From NCBI RefSeq assembly GCF_030464885.1, contig NZ_JALPRJ010000002.1, positions 62,001 through 126,000 on the forward strand: a stretch of 64,000 nucleotides of DNA, written 5' to 3'. Both the position numbers and the translations under genes were made by a program. The notes under the pieces are model-generated. The model saw only the letters and a program-made list of their open reading frames with translations, was not told the DNA's origin and searched no databases. This DNA is from Caballeronia sp. SEWSISQ10-4 2 (GTDB taxonomy: Bacteria; Pseudomonadota; Gammaproteobacteria; Burkholderiales; Burkholderiaceae). Positions 36,463-45,949 of the stretch are shown here, piece after piece. Positions within the stretch are counted from its first letter, which is position 1. Every line of letters starts with the position of its first letter.

Positions 36463-37356
36463 ATGAAAAGCAAACTATTCGTTCCGGCCTCGCGGCCCGA
36501 ACTGTTCGCCAAAGCCTTGGCGAGCGAGGCAGACGCCCTTTCTTTCGATCTCGAAGATGCTGTATCCGAGGCGCGCAAGCCTGAAGCGCGAGCGCATCTT
36601 CGCGACTTCCTGCTGCAGTCCTCAGACGCCCTGAATGCTTCGGACCGGTTCGGTGGCAAGACGCTGATCGTGCGAGTGAATGCCATCGATTCACCTCATT
36701 TCGAAGCCGATCTTGCCGCTGTCGTGCAGACGGGCGTCAACCTGATCAATTTGCCGAAACCGCGCAATGCCGACGATGTACGGGCAGCTGCGATTGCGCT
36801 CGATGCCGCCGAACGTGCTAATGGCGTGTCGGAGCCGATCGGCTTGCTGCTGAATATCGAATCGCCGGGCGCGTTGCGGCGCGCGTTTGAACTGGCCAGC
36901 GCGCATCCTCGCGTGAAAGGCTTGCAGCTTGGGCTGGGCGACTTGTTCGAGCCGCTTGGCATTGCGCGGCGGGAGAACGCCGCGATCCAGCAGGCGATGT
37001 TCGCGCTCAGCATGGCGGCAGGCGAGGCGTGCGTGTTCGCCTACGACTCGGCGTTCGCCGATATCCGCGACCAGGCTGGGTTCCAGGCTGAGGCGCGGCT
37101 GGCTCGCAGTCTTGGGTTTATAGGCAAGAGTTGCATTCATCCGAGCCAGATCGCGCTCGCCAATGAAATATTCCAGCCGACGCCCGATGAAATCGCTCAC
37201 GCGCAACGGGTGGTCGAAGCGGCGGCCGAAGCCGACACAACAGGCCGGGGCGCATATGTGGTCGATGGCAAGATGATCGATGGCCCGTTTGTCGCGCGGG
37301 CGCGGGCGATCGTGGCGCAGGCGGCTTTGAAGCGAGACCGGGGGGCGCAGCCATGA
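36463..37356 (+). CDS. CitE-like (HpcH/HpaI) CoA-ester lyase
   Basis: A 297-residue member of the citrate-lyase-beta/malyl-CoA lyase family that cleaves 3-hydroxyacyl-CoA esters to acetyl-CoA plus an oxoacid. Mg and substrate residues are in VRVNAIDSPHFEADL (Arg), LLLNIESPGALRRAF (Glu) and QLGLGDLFEPLGI (Asp). The GKSCIHPSQI segment is typical of stand-alone lyases. Its stop overlaps the start of a class III CoA-transferase. The pairing resembles citramalyl-CoA lyase with its CoA-transferase in itaconate/citramalate catabolism. The exact substrate is not established. Confidence 0.85.
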   Translation: MKSKLFVPASRPELFAKALASEADALSFDLEDAVSEARKPEARAHLRDFLLQSSDALNASDRFGGKTLIVRVNAIDSPHFEADLAAVVQTGVNLINLPKPRNADDVRAAAIALDAAERANGVSEPIGLLLNIESPGALRRAFELASAHPRVKGLQLGLGDLFEPLGIARRENAAIQQAMFALSMAAGEACVFAYDSAFADIRDQAGFQAEARLARSLGFIGKSCIHPSQIALANEIFQPTPDEIAHAQRVVEAAAEADTTGRGAYVVDGKMIDGPFVARARAIVAQAALKRDRGAQP

Positions 37357-38555
37357 GTGCATCATCCCGCAGACCCGATGGCGCGCGTGGTCCGTTGAGC
37401 GGCATCCGCGTGCTCGACTTGAGCGCGTATATTGCCGGGCCTTATGGTTGTAGTCTGCTCGCCGACCAGGGTGCCGAAGTCATCAAGATCGAGCCGCCCG
37501 CTGGCGACAACCTCCGCAAATATCCATCGACGCTCGAGAGCGAAAGCCGCGCGTTTCTCGGCGTGAACCGCAGCAAGCTCGGCCTCGCGCTCGACCTGAA
37601 ACAACCCGAGGGACTTGCCGCGCTGAAGGCGCTGGTCGCATCCGCCGACGTGCTCGTGCACAACTTCCGGCCGAGCGTGCCGGTGCGGCTGGGTATCGAT
37701 TATGAGCAACTGAAGCTGCTCAACCCCCGGCTCATTTACTGCGCCGTGACAGGGTATGGAGAAACCGGGCCGCTCAAGGACAAGGCCGGTTACGACCAGG
37801 TGCTGCAAACCATGACGGGCATGTGCGCGATGCAAGGCAAGAGCGGCGGCCCGCCCGAAGTGCTGTATGGATCGGTGGTGGATTACTATGCGGCGGCGCT
37901 GGTGGCCGGCGGCGTGGCTTCCGCGCTGTTCGAGCGCGAGCGCAGCGGCGAAGGGCAATACGTCGGCGTGTCGCTGTTGCGCAGCGCGCTCGCCATGCAG
38001 TCGGCGCGTCTCGTCTGGGCCGACAGCGAACCCCGCGAAGTCGGCCGCGACATGCGCTCGGGCGGCATCACCGGTATTCATCCGACCCGCGAGGGTCATC
38101 TCTACATCTCGGCCAATACACCGCATTTCTGGCAGGCGCTGTGCCGCAAGACGGGCCTCGATGCGCTAGCCGCCGACCCGCGTTTCGATACCGTGAGGAA
38201 ACGCGCGCTTCACGTCGATGAGATCGTGCCGCAGCTCCACGCCGCGTTGCAGGCGAAGAGCGCGCGGGAATGGGAAGCACTGTTCGGCGAAGAGGTGCCG
38301 TGCGCGGCGGCGCGTACGATCGAAGACATGTTCGACGACCCGCAGGTGCTGGCTGAAGACATGATCGCGACGTACGAGCATCCGGTGGTGGGGCGATATC
38401 GGGGCCTCAAGCGCGCGATCCGGTTCGGCCGCACGCCCGGTCCCGAGCCTTTTGCCGCGCCCACGTTCGGCCAGGATTCGGAGCAGGTGCTGAGCGAACA
38501 AGGAGTGTCGCGTGAGGACATCGAAGCGCGCCGGGCGAAGCGCGTGATTGAATAA
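37353..38555 (+). CDS. Class III (CaiB/BaiF) CoA-transferase
   Basis: A 400-residue family III CoA-transferase. The N-terminus GPLSGIRVLDLSAYIAGPYG, the EVIKIEPPAGDNLRKYP strand, FLGVNRSKLGLALDLKQPEG and the catalytic aspartate in KAGYDQVLQTMTGMCAMQG are all present, with the RSGGITGIHPTREG region after. It transfers CoA from a donor such as succinyl-CoA to a carboxylic acid. Translationally coupled to the lyase (ATGA), which implies sequential action: activation, then cleavage. Confidence 0.9.
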   Translation: MSASSRRPDGARGPLSGIRVLDLSAYIAGPYGCSLLADQGAEVIKIEPPAGDNLRKYPSTLESESRAFLGVNRSKLGLALDLKQPEGLAALKALVASADVLVHNFRPSVPVRLGIDYEQLKLLNPRLIYCAVTGYGETGPLKDKAGYDQVLQTMTGMCAMQGKSGGPPEVLYGSVVDYYAAALVAGGVASALFERERSGEGQYVGVSLLRSALAMQSARLVWADSEPREVGRDMRSGGITGIHPTREGHLYISANTPHFWQALCRKTGLDALAADPRFDTVRKRALHVDEIVPQLHAALQAKSAREWEALFGEEVPCAAARTIEDMFDDPQVLAEDMIATYEHPVVGRYRGLKRAIRFGRTPGPEPFAAPTFGQDSEQVLSEQGVSREDIEARRAKRVIE

Positions 38556-38572
38556 AAAAGCGGAGACAACTC

Positions 38573-39394
38573 ATGCCCACGATCACCCCGCCGCCGCTTG
38601 CCTGCGATGCCCACATGCACGTTTTCGATGCCCGCTTTCCGCACAGCGGCACGATGGTGAACGATGCTACCGCAGAGGTTTATCGCCGCGAGTTCCAGGC
38701 GCGCATTGGCACGACGCGTACGGTGGTCGTGACGCCGCGCATCTATGGCGTCGACAACCGCGTGACACTCGACGCGATCCAGCAACTCGGCGCCGAGCGC
38801 ACGCGTGGTGTGGCTGTGTTGCGGCCCGACGTCATCGACGCAGAACTGGTCACGCTGCATGCGGGCGGTATCCGTGGGATTCGTTTCACACTGTACACGC
38901 CGGCGCAGGCGGTGGTTGGCTTCGAGATGGTGGAGTCGCTCTCGCAGCGGGTGAACGAACTCGGCTGGCATGTTCAGTTGCACTGGACCGCCGCGCAGAT
39001 TGTCGACCATGAGGCATTGCTGAAACGCCTGCCGTCCAGGATTGTCTTCGATCACCTCGCGCGTTTGCCTGTCCCGGAGGGTATCGACCATCCGGCGTTC
39101 AGCATTGTGCGCGCGCTGCTGGACAGTGGCCGCGCGTGGCTGAAGTTGTCGGGTCCGTATCTCGATTCGCGCGTGGGCGAAGCGCAACGCTATAGCGATA
39201 TGGACCGCACTGCGCGCGCCTGGGTCAATGCAGCGCCTGAGCGGCTGGTATGGGGAAGCGACTGGCCGCACACGACGGAAACAGCCAAACCCGACGATGC
39301 CGCGCTGTTCGAGTTGCTTGCGCACTGGGTGGAAAACCCCGCGCAACGCCAAGCCATTCTCGTCGATAACCCCGCGACGCTCTATGATTTCTGA
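38573..39394 (+). CDS. Amidohydrolase-2 family hydrolase (lactonase/PDC-hydrolase-like)
   Basis: A 273-residue TIM-barrel hydrolase similar to 2-pyrone-4,6-dicarboxylate hydrolase and related lactonases. The metal motif DAHMHVFDARFP opens the barrel. Further residues are in DHLARLPVPEG and the C-terminal WGSDWPHT, which carries the conserved aspartate. GGAG lies before ATG. In the operon it could open a lactone or cyclic form of the acid handled by the transferase and lyase. Confidence 0.82.
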   Translation: MPTITPPPLACDAHMHVFDARFPHSGTMVNDATAEVYRREFQARIGTTRTVVVTPRIYGVDNRVTLDAIQQLGAERTRGVAVLRPDVIDAELVTLHAGGIRGIRFTLYTPAQAVVGFEMVESLSQRVNELGWHVQLHWTAAQIVDHEALLKRLPSRIVFDHLARLPVPEGIDHPAFSIVRALLDSGRAWLKLSGPYLDSRVGEAQRYSDMDRTARAWVNAAPERLVWGSDWPHTTETAKPDDAALFELLAHWVENPAQRQAILVDNPATLYDF

Positions 39395-39441
39395 CTCCGC
39401 CGCACGTTAAAACAACCAACAACAACCACAAGGAGACTGAC

Positions 39442-40812
39442 ATGAAACCGGCGAGCGCTTCACCAACGGGTGGTGGCGGTAAAACGCGTTTCACCAACGC
39501 GACCATCGATCTCTTCGAGCGCGTCATTCCCGACCCGTTCGTCCTCGCGATCCTGATCACTGCGTTTGTTGCGGTGGTGTCCGCATTGTTTGCGCCGCAC
39601 GCATCGTTCATGGGGATTGTCGGCGGCTGGTACAAGGGTTTCTTCGACATCCTTACTTTTGCATTCCAGATCACGCTGATACTCGTTACCGGCCACGCGT
39701 TTGCGCACGCGCCGCCTGTGCAGCGGCTTTTTCGCGCGGTCGTTTCCATCGCTCGCACGCCGGTTCAGGCAGCGACGCTCACTTTTGTGTCGGTGGCGGC
39801 TGCGTCGTTTTTCAACTGGGGTTTCGGGCTCGTGGTCGCGGCGCTGCTCGCACGCGAAGTCGCGAAGCGCATGCGCGTCGACTTCGCCTGGATCGTGGCG
39901 GCCGGGTTCTCCGGCTGGGTGGTGTGGGCGAGCGGCATCTCGAGCTCGATCGCGCTGGCCCAGGCGACGCACGGCAGCGCGATGAACGTCGTCGAAAAGC
40001 TGACTGGGCAGGTGCTGCCGTTCAGCAGCACTGTGTTCACCGCGTTCAATCTGGTGCCGACGATCGTGATGCTGGTCGCCACGCCGATCGTGCTCGCTTT
40101 CCTCAAGCCCGCCGATGAAGACATCGTCGTACTCGATCTCGACAAGAATCCCGATCCGCCCGCCAAGACCCGTCCTGCGGGCAAACTTACGCCGGCAAAG
40201 TGGCTTGAGTATTCGTGGGTGGGCAGCGTGTTTATCGGCGCGGCGGGCGTGTCGTTCCTCGCGATCGCGTGGATCCACAAGACGAGCTTCAGCGGCGTGA
40301 ATGCGGTGATCTTCGTGATGTTCATAGCGGGCGTGATACTGCACGGTTACCCGCTTGCTTACGCCGATGCCATCAAGAACGCCGCGCGCCAGACCGGGTC
40401 GATGATGCTTCAGTACCCGCTTTACGGCGGCATCATGGGGATCATGGATGCGACCGGTTTGCCCGACGTGCTGTCGCATTTCTTCATCGCAATTTCGAAC
40501 GCGCACACGCTGCCGTTCTGGAGCTACGTGTGTTCGTTGCTGGTGACCTTCCTTGTGCCGTCGGGCGGCGGGCACTGGGCGGTGCAGGGCCCGTTCGTGG
40601 TGCCGGCGGCGGTTGCGTTGCATGCATCGGTGCCCGGCACGACGATGGCAGTCGCAATGGGCGAACAAGTGTCCAACATGCTGCAGCCGTTCTGGGCCGC
40701 ACCGGTCGTGGCGATGGCGGGCGTCGGCGTGCAGCGTGTGCTCGGCTTCACGGTCATGACCTTCCTGCTCGGCGCCGTGGTGTACGGCGCGGCCTTGCTG
40801 TTGCTGATCTAA
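39442..40812 (+). CDS. Short-chain fatty acid transporter, AtoE/TIGR00366 family
   Basis: A 456-residue membrane protein with about 11-12 hydrophobic segments, starting in TRFTNATIDLFERVIPDPFV as in AtoE proteins. The SGGGHWAVQGPFVVPAA and QVSNMLQPFWAAPVVAMAGV stretches are diagnostic. AtoE takes up short-chain fatty acids in E. coli. AAGGAGA lies 6 bases before ATG. It directly follows the amidohydrolase in the same operon. Confidence 0.88.
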   Translation: MKPASASPTGGGGKTRFTNATIDLFERVIPDPFVLAILITAFVAVVSALFAPHASFMGIVGGWYKGFFDILTFAFQITLILVTGHAFAHAPPVQRLFRAVVSIARTPVQAATLTFVSVAAASFFNWGFGLVVAALLAREVAKRMRVDFAWIVAAGFSGWVVWASGISSSIALAQATHGSAMNVVEKLTGQVLPFSSTVFTAFNLVPTIVMLVATPIVLAFLKPADEDIVVLDLDKNPDPPAKTRPAGKLTPAKWLEYSWVGSVFIGAAGVSFLAIAWIHKTSFSGVNAVIFVMFIAGVILHGYPLAYADAIKNAARQTGSMMLQYPLYGGIMGIMDATGLPDVLSHFFIAISNAHTLPFWSYVCSLLVTFLVPSGGGHWAVQGPFVVPAAVALHASVPGTTMAVAMGEQVSNMLQPFWAAPVVAMAGVGVQRVLGFTVMTFLLGAVVYGAALLLLI

Positions 40813-40851
40813 GCGTTCGCACGACATAAAAACGAAGCCATGGAGGCTTGA

Positions 40852-42204
40852 ATGGAGACGTCTGAAACACGCAATGCCCCCGCCACGGCGCGGGCAAGCG
40901 CTGCGGTCTGGAGAGAGCGCTGGTGGGTCATATTCGATGTCCGTATTGGCGTGTTGCCCTTGCCGGTTTATATCGTGCTGCTGCTGGTGCTCGCCGCGAT
41001 GGCCGCCCGCGGCAAACTCGACGCCGATCTGCCGACTGGCATCGCGCTGGTCGCCGTCGGCGGTTTTACGTGCGCCGAACTTGCGCGGCGCATTCCGTGG
41101 ATCCGCCACATTGGCGCGACGTCGATCTTCGCCGCCTTCCTGCCCTCGGCGCTGATCTACTACCACCTGATGCCGGCAAGTGTTGTCAAGGCGGTGACAT
41201 CGTTCACGAAGAGCACCAATTTTCTCTACCTCTTTATCGCCGCGATCATTGTGGGCAGCGTGCTCAGCATGGATCGGCAGACGCTGATCAAAGGCTTCGT
41301 GAAGATCTTCGTGCCGGTGTGCGCCGGTTCGCTGGCGGCAGCGCTCGTAGGCACGGGGGTGGGCGCGGTGCTCGGTTTAGGTGCGAAACACACGTTGTTT
41401 TTTGTGGTCGTGCCGATCATGGCGGGTGGCGTGGGTGAAGGCGCATTGCCGCTGTCGATGGGTTACGCGCAAACGCTCGGCGTGGAGCAGGGACCGCTAT
41501 TCGCGCAGGTGTTGTCCGCGGTCATGCTCGGCAACATTGCGGCTATTTGCTGCGCGGGTTTCCTGAACTATGTCGGTACGAGGAAGCCGGCCTGGACCGG
41601 CAACGGCCAACTGACGCGCAGTGGCGATCGTTCGCAAGCAGAGGCATCGCCGGCGGCACCGGTATCGTTTGAATTCGATGTCAGCTCAGTCGCCGCAGCA
41701 GGCGCCACCGCGATCGCTCTGTATCTGGTCGGGCAGTTGAGTCATCAATGGTTCGGCTGGCCCGCGCCGGTGGTCATGCTGCTGCTGGTCGTCGCCGCGC
41801 AGTTGCTGCAAGCGGTGTCGCCCCGCGTGCGCGGCGGCGCGCGGTTCATGTATTCGTTCTTTTCCACCGCCGTCACTTACCCGCTGATGTTCGCGATCAG
41901 CGTCGCCATGACGCCTTGGGGTGAGATCGTCACGGCGTTTCACTGGGCCAATATCGTGACGGCCGTGGTGACGGTGCAGACGCTGGTGGTGACGGGCTTC
42001 GGCGTGGGCCGGCTGATGGGCATGCATCCGGTGGAAGCGGCGATGGTCAACGCAACCCACAGCGGCCTTGGCGGCACGGGCGATGTCGCAATCCTGACGG
42101 CGGGCAATCGCATGGAGCTGATGCCGTTTGCGCAGATCGCGACGCGTATCGGCGGGGCGATCACGGTGATGGCCGCGCTGGCGGTGTTCGCTTATATGCG
42201 CTGA
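40852..42204 (+). CDS. 2-hydroxycarboxylate transporter family protein (CitS/CimH type)
   Basis: A 450-residue sodium- or proton-linked carrier of the 2HCT family. It has about 11 membrane segments and the family GGxG reentrant loops: MAGGVGEGALPLSMGYA in the first half and the THSGLGGTGDVAILTA region in the second. An MxG-rich RIPWIRHIGA stretch precedes it. Known members transport citrate, malate or lactate, all 2-hydroxyacids. GGAGG sits before the ATG. It probably ends the operon that starts with the CitE-like gene. Confidence 0.9.
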   Translation: METSETRNAPATARASAAVWRERWWVIFDVRIGVLPLPVYIVLLLVLAAMAARGKLDADLPTGIALVAVGGFTCAELARRIPWIRHIGATSIFAAFLPSALIYYHLMPASVVKAVTSFTKSTNFLYLFIAAIIVGSVLSMDRQTLIKGFVKIFVPVCAGSLAAALVGTGVGAVLGLGAKHTLFFVVVPIMAGGVGEGALPLSMGYAQTLGVEQGPLFAQVLSAVMLGNIAAICCAGFLNYVGTRKPAWTGNGQLTRSGDRSQAEASPAAPVSFEFDVSSVAAAGATAIALYLVGQLSHQWFGWPAPVVMLLLVVAAQLLQAVSPRVRGGARFMYSFFSTAVTYPLMFAISVAMTPWGEIVTAFHWANIVTAVVTVQTLVVTGFGVGRLMGMHPVEAAMVNATHSGLGGTGDVAILTAGNRMELMPFAQIATRIGGAITVMAALAVFAYMR

Positions 42205-42232
42205 ACGCTTAGCTGCGGTAACGCACGCGCCT

Positions 42233-43132
42233 TCATTCTCCGCGCTGGCTCAGTCCCTTTACGATCACGCCAACAAACGCCTCCGTCACGGGCGGCAACG
42301 TCCGTCCGCGCTTTTTCACGAGCGCGATGGACCGCACGAACCCCGGTTCATCGATAACCCGCGTCACCAGACTTGGCTCCGCTCGCACTTCGCGCGCCGA
42401 GCGCGGCAGGATGGTCACGCCGAGCCCGGCTCGCACCATCGCGACCGCGGTCATCATGTAGGTCGGCTCGCAGGTGGGCACGGGCGCGCAACCTGCGTCC
42501 TCGAGAGCGGCGTCCACGACAGCTCGCACGCTGGTCCCCGCTGCGGTCAGCACCAGCGGATAGCGCACGATCTCCGCCAAGCCGATCCGCCGCTCCGCCG
42601 TCAGCGGATGCCCTTGCGGGCACACGACGCACAACCGGTCCTCGCCGGCGTGCAGCACTTCCAGCGATGCATCGGTGAGCTCCCCGCCGGTCAGGCCCAC
42701 GTCCACGTCCTCGTTACGCACCAGCGCATTGACCACGCTCGCGACCACATCGCGGATCTGAAACGATACGTGCGGCAACTCGCGCCTGAATTCCTGGATC
42801 AGATCGGGCAGCAAACTCGCGGCGAACGACGGCAGGCACGCGAGCCGCACCGTGCCAGTGGAACCGTCGCTGAGCGCGCGGGCGTCGTGGAGAACCTGCT
42901 CCATGTCGCCGAGCGACTTTTGCAGGACCGGCAGCAGGTCGCGCCCAACAGGCGTCAACGCGACGCTGCGGCTATTGCGGTCGAATAACCGCGCGCCGAG
43001 GGTTTCTTCAAGACGCCGGATCTGCACCGTCAACGCAGGTTGCGACAGATGCAGGCGCACAGCCGCGCGCGTGAAACTGCCCGCCTGCGCCACGGCGATG
43101 AACGCACGGATGTCGCGGAGATTCAGATCCAT
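42233..43132 (-). CDS. LysR-family regulator next to the CitMHS gene
   Basis: A 299-residue LysR regulator. The N-terminal helix-turn-helix is SFTRAAVRLHLSQPALTVQI with RRLEETLGARLFDRNSR. The effector domain contains VCPQGHPLTAERRIGLAEIV and a C-terminal strand set. It is divergent from the CitMHS transporter gene with 113 bases between them. The second LysR of the island suggests separate control of the two halves. Confidence 0.93.
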   Translation of the reverse strand: MDLNLRDIRAFIAVAQAGSFTRAAVRLHLSQPALTVQIRRLEETLGARLFDRNSRSVALTPVGRDLLPVLQKSLGDMEQVLHDARALSDGSTGTVRLACLPSFAASLLPDLIQEFRRELPHVSFQIRDVVASVVNALVRNEDVDVGLTGGELTDASLEVLHAGEDRLCVVCPQGHPLTAERRIGLAEIVRYPLVLTAAGTSVRAVVDAALEDAGCAPVPTCEPTYMMTAVAMVRAGLGVTILPRSAREVRAEPSLVTRVIDEPGFVRSIALVKKRGRTLPPVTEAFVGVIVKGLSQRGE

Positions 43133-43245
43133 GGTTTTCGACTATTACGAAACGTGATTGCTGCCATCAAATCATTTCAATTGTTTTATTGACGTCTCGA
43201 AATTACGCTTGGATCTAATAAAAAACAAGATCGGAGACAAACATC

Positions 43246-44550
43246 GTGCTGCCATTGCTCGGCCTTGCCACTATCGTCGTCCTGCTTGCGGCGATCCTTT
43301 CCAAACGAATGTCGCCGCTGGTCGCGCTGATCATCGTGCCGATAGCGGCGTCGCTGATCGGCGGCTTCGGGCTGCAGACCAGCAAGTTTGTCATCGACGG
43401 GCTGAAGAGCCTTGCGCCTGTCGTCGGCATGTTCGTGTTCGCGATCCTGTACTTCGGCACGATCACCGATGCCGGTACGCTCGATCCGATCATCGATCGC
43501 ATCCTGCGTACGGTCGGCACGCGGCCGACGCGCATCGTGATGGGCACGACGCTGCTCGCGTTGCTGATTCACCTCGACGGTTCGGGCGCGGTCTGTTTTC
43601 TCGTGACCATCCCCGCGATGCTGCCGCTTTACGATCGCCTCAAGATGGACCGGCGCGTGCTGGCCGCGGCGGCATCGATGGCAGCGGGCATCAACTTCTT
43701 GCCATGGACCGGGCCGATGATCCGCGCATCGGCGTCGCTGCATCTGCCGATATCCGCGCTGTTTAATCCGCTGATTCCGGTGCAGATCGTGGGCCTCGTA
43801 TTCGTGTTCGGCGTGTCCTGGTGGCTTGGGCGGCGCGAAGAAAAACGGCTAGGTTATTCGGTCGCCGATGGTGACGTCCCGATGCCGCAACGCGAACTCA
43901 CCGATGAACAAAAGGCGCTGCGCCGCCCGAAGAATTTCTGGTTCAACATCGTGCTGACGCTGGTGGTGCTCGGCACGATGGTGGTGATGGGCGAGAAGAT
44001 TCCGCCGGCGATCATGTTCATGGTCGGGTTGTGCATCGCGTTGCTCGTCAACTATCCGAACGTGGATATGCAGCGCCAGCGTGTCGATGCCCACGCGCGC
44101 GCCGCGTTGATGATGGCCGGCATTCTGCTCGCAGCGGGCGTGTTCACCGGCGTGATGCAAGGCAGCGGCATGCTCAAGGCGATGGCGCAGGCGGCGGTCG
44201 GTTTCGTGCCGCCATCGATGGCTACGCATATTCCCGTCGTGCTCGGTTTCCTGTCGATGCCGCTCAGCATGCTCTTCGATCCCGACTCGTTTTACTTCGG
44301 CGTGCTGCCCGTGATTGCGGAAGTGGCGGGGCAGCTTGGCGTGCCCGCCGTGCATGTCGGGCAGGCCGCATTGCTCGGCCAGATGACGACGGGGTTTCCG
44401 GTGAGCCCGCTCACACCCGCGACGTTTCTCGTTGTCGGATTGACCGGCATCGATCTCGCCGATCATCAGAAATTCACGTTTCCGCTGTTGTTCGGCGCAT
44501 CGATCGTGATGACGATCGCGTCTGTGGTGATGGGGATATTTCCTCTTTGA
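43246..44550 (+). CDS. CitMHS-family citrate-type transporter
   Basis: A 434-residue carrier with about 12 membrane segments. The IHLDGSGAVCFLVTIPAMLP and FLPWTGPMIRASASL motifs and the late MLFDPDSFYFGVLPVIAEVA and GQMTTGFPVSPLTPATFL stretches are the CitMHS hallmarks. Members take up metal-citrate complexes or related di/tricarboxylates. The start is GTG with GGAG at 43233-43236. Divergent from a LysR gene; followed by the AtuA pair. Confidence 0.92.
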   Translation: MLPLLGLATIVVLLAAILSKRMSPLVALIIVPIAASLIGGFGLQTSKFVIDGLKSLAPVVGMFVFAILYFGTITDAGTLDPIIDRILRTVGTRPTRIVMGTTLLALLIHLDGSGAVCFLVTIPAMLPLYDRLKMDRRVLAAAASMAAGINFLPWTGPMIRASASLHLPISALFNPLIPVQIVGLVFVFGVSWWLGRREEKRLGYSVADGDVPMPQRELTDEQKALRRPKNFWFNIVLTLVVLGTMVVMGEKIPPAIMFMVGLCIALLVNYPNVDMQRQRVDAHARAALMMAGILLAAGVFTGVMQGSGMLKAMAQAAVGFVPPSMATHIPVVLGFLSMPLSMLFDPDSFYFGVLPVIAEVAGQLGVPAVHVGQAALLGQMTTGFPVSPLTPATFLVVGLTGIDLADHQKFTFPLLFGASIVMTIASVVMGIFPL

Positions 44551-44583
44551 GCGCGGTTTTGTACGCGTTCTTGAACGCAAGGA

Positions 44584-45948
44584 ATGAGCATGATTGCTGC
44601 AACTAAAGAAGGCCGCGTCCGGATCGGCGCGGGTGCGGGTTACTCGGGCGATCGCATTGAACCCGCGGTCGAACTGGCCGAACATGGCGCGCTCGACTAT
44701 CTCGTGTTCGAGTGCCTGGCCGAGCGCACCATCGCGCTTGCGCAACAGGCGCGGCGGGGGAATCCGGAACTGGGTTATGACCCGCTGCTCGACGCCAGAA
44801 TGCGCGCGGTGCTGCCTGCGGCCGTACGTAACGGCGTGCGGATCATCTCGAACATGGGCGCGGCAAACCCGCTGGCGGCGGCGCGCAAGACGGCATCGAT
44901 AGCTAAAGATCTGGGTTTGAACGGCCTGAAAATTGCGGCCGTCAGTGGCGACGATGTACTCGATGTCGTCAGGCAAGGAACGTATCGATTCGAGGAATCC
45001 GGCGATAGCGTGGCGGACTACGACAGCAAGCTCGTGTCCGCGAATGCGTATCTGGGCGCAGCGCCGATTGTCGATGCACTGCAGACTGGCGCCGATGTCG
45101 TGCTCACCGGCCGCGCGGCCGATCCATCGCTTTTCACCGCACCGCTGATCCATGCGTTCGGCTGGGCGATGGACGATTGGAACACGCTTGGTCAAGCGAC
45201 GGTGGTGGGACATCTACTCGAATGCGCCGGACAGATCACGGGTGGTTATTTCGCCGATCCCGGCTTCAAGGACGTGCCGATGCTCGCGCGCCTCGGCTTT
45301 CCGATCGGCGAAGTTGAAGCCGATGGTTCCGTCACGATTACCAAGGTCGCACATGCGGGCGGCCGCGTGACAGAGGCCACGTGCAAAGAGCAACTCCTGT
45401 ACGAGATCCACGATCCTCGCAGATATCTCCAGCCCGATGTCGTTGCCGACTTCACGCAAGTCCGCGTGGTGGAAGAAGCTGCGGATCGGGTACGTGTGAG
45501 CGGCGGGCGCGGGACATTGCGCACCGGGACGTTGAAGGTAACGGTCGCCTACGTGGATGGGTTCATCGGCGAGGGGCAGATTTCTTATGGCGGTCCGGGT
45601 GCGGTCGCGCGGGCGAAGCTGGCGCTCGAGATCGTGCGTGAGCGGCTGGCGATAACGGGCGTTTCGGCGAGCGAACTGCGCTTCGATCTGATTGGCATCG
45701 ATTCACTGCACGGCGCGACGCCCGGCGGGCGTCACGCGGAACCGTACGAAGTCCGCGTTCGCATAGCGGGGCGAACGAATTCAATGGCAGAGGCGGTTCG
45801 TATCGGCAACGAAGTCGAGACGCTCTATACAAATGGTCCGGCAGGCGGCGGCGGGGTGACGAAGACGGCGCGCGAAGTGATCGCGGTGCAGTCGGTTTTG
45901 TTGCCGCGGGAACTCGCGCGGCCATCGTTCGACATGGTGGAGGCTTGA
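44584..45948 (+). CDS. AtuA-family (DUF1446) protein, large part
   Basis: A 454-residue acyclic-terpene-utilisation AtuA-like protein. It starts VRIGAGAGYSGDRIEPAVEL and contains VLTGRAADPSLFTAPLIHAF and GGYFADPGFKDVPMLARLGF. AtuA is needed for citronellol/geraniol breakdown in Pseudomonas, but its chemistry is unknown. ATG 44590 has better ribosome-site spacing than 44584, so the first two residues are uncertain. The C-terminal domain of fused AtuA proteins is encoded by the next gene. Confidence 0.85.
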   Translation: MSMIAATKEGRVRIGAGAGYSGDRIEPAVELAEHGALDYLVFECLAERTIALAQQARRGNPELGYDPLLDARMRAVLPAAVRNGVRIISNMGAANPLAAARKTASIAKDLGLNGLKIAAVSGDDVLDVVRQGTYRFEESGDSVADYDSKLVSANAYLGAAPIVDALQTGADVVLTGRAADPSLFTAPLIHAFGWAMDDWNTLGQATVVGHLLECAGQITGGYFADPGFKDVPMLARLGFPIGEVEADGSVTITKVAHAGGRVTEATCKEQLLYEIHDPRRYLQPDVVADFTQVRVVEEAADRVRVSGGRGTLRTGTLKVTVAYVDGFIGEGQISYGGPGAVARAKLALEIVRERLAITGVSASELRFDLIGIDSLHGATPGGRHAEPYEVRVRIAGRTNSMAEAVRIGNEVETLYTNGPAGGGGVTKTAREVIAVQSVLLPRELARPSFDMVEA

Positions 45949-45949
45949 G

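Noticed and set aside
39460..41166. Long - strand reading frame of 568 codons over the AtoE and 2HCT genes
   Set aside because: It is rich in His/Arg/Asp/Gln as expected from the antisense of membrane-protein genes, has no ribosome site or motif, and the + strand genes are certain.
43849..45213. - strand frame of 454 codons over CitMHS/AtuA
   Set aside because: Antisense shadow across two real genes; no start signal.
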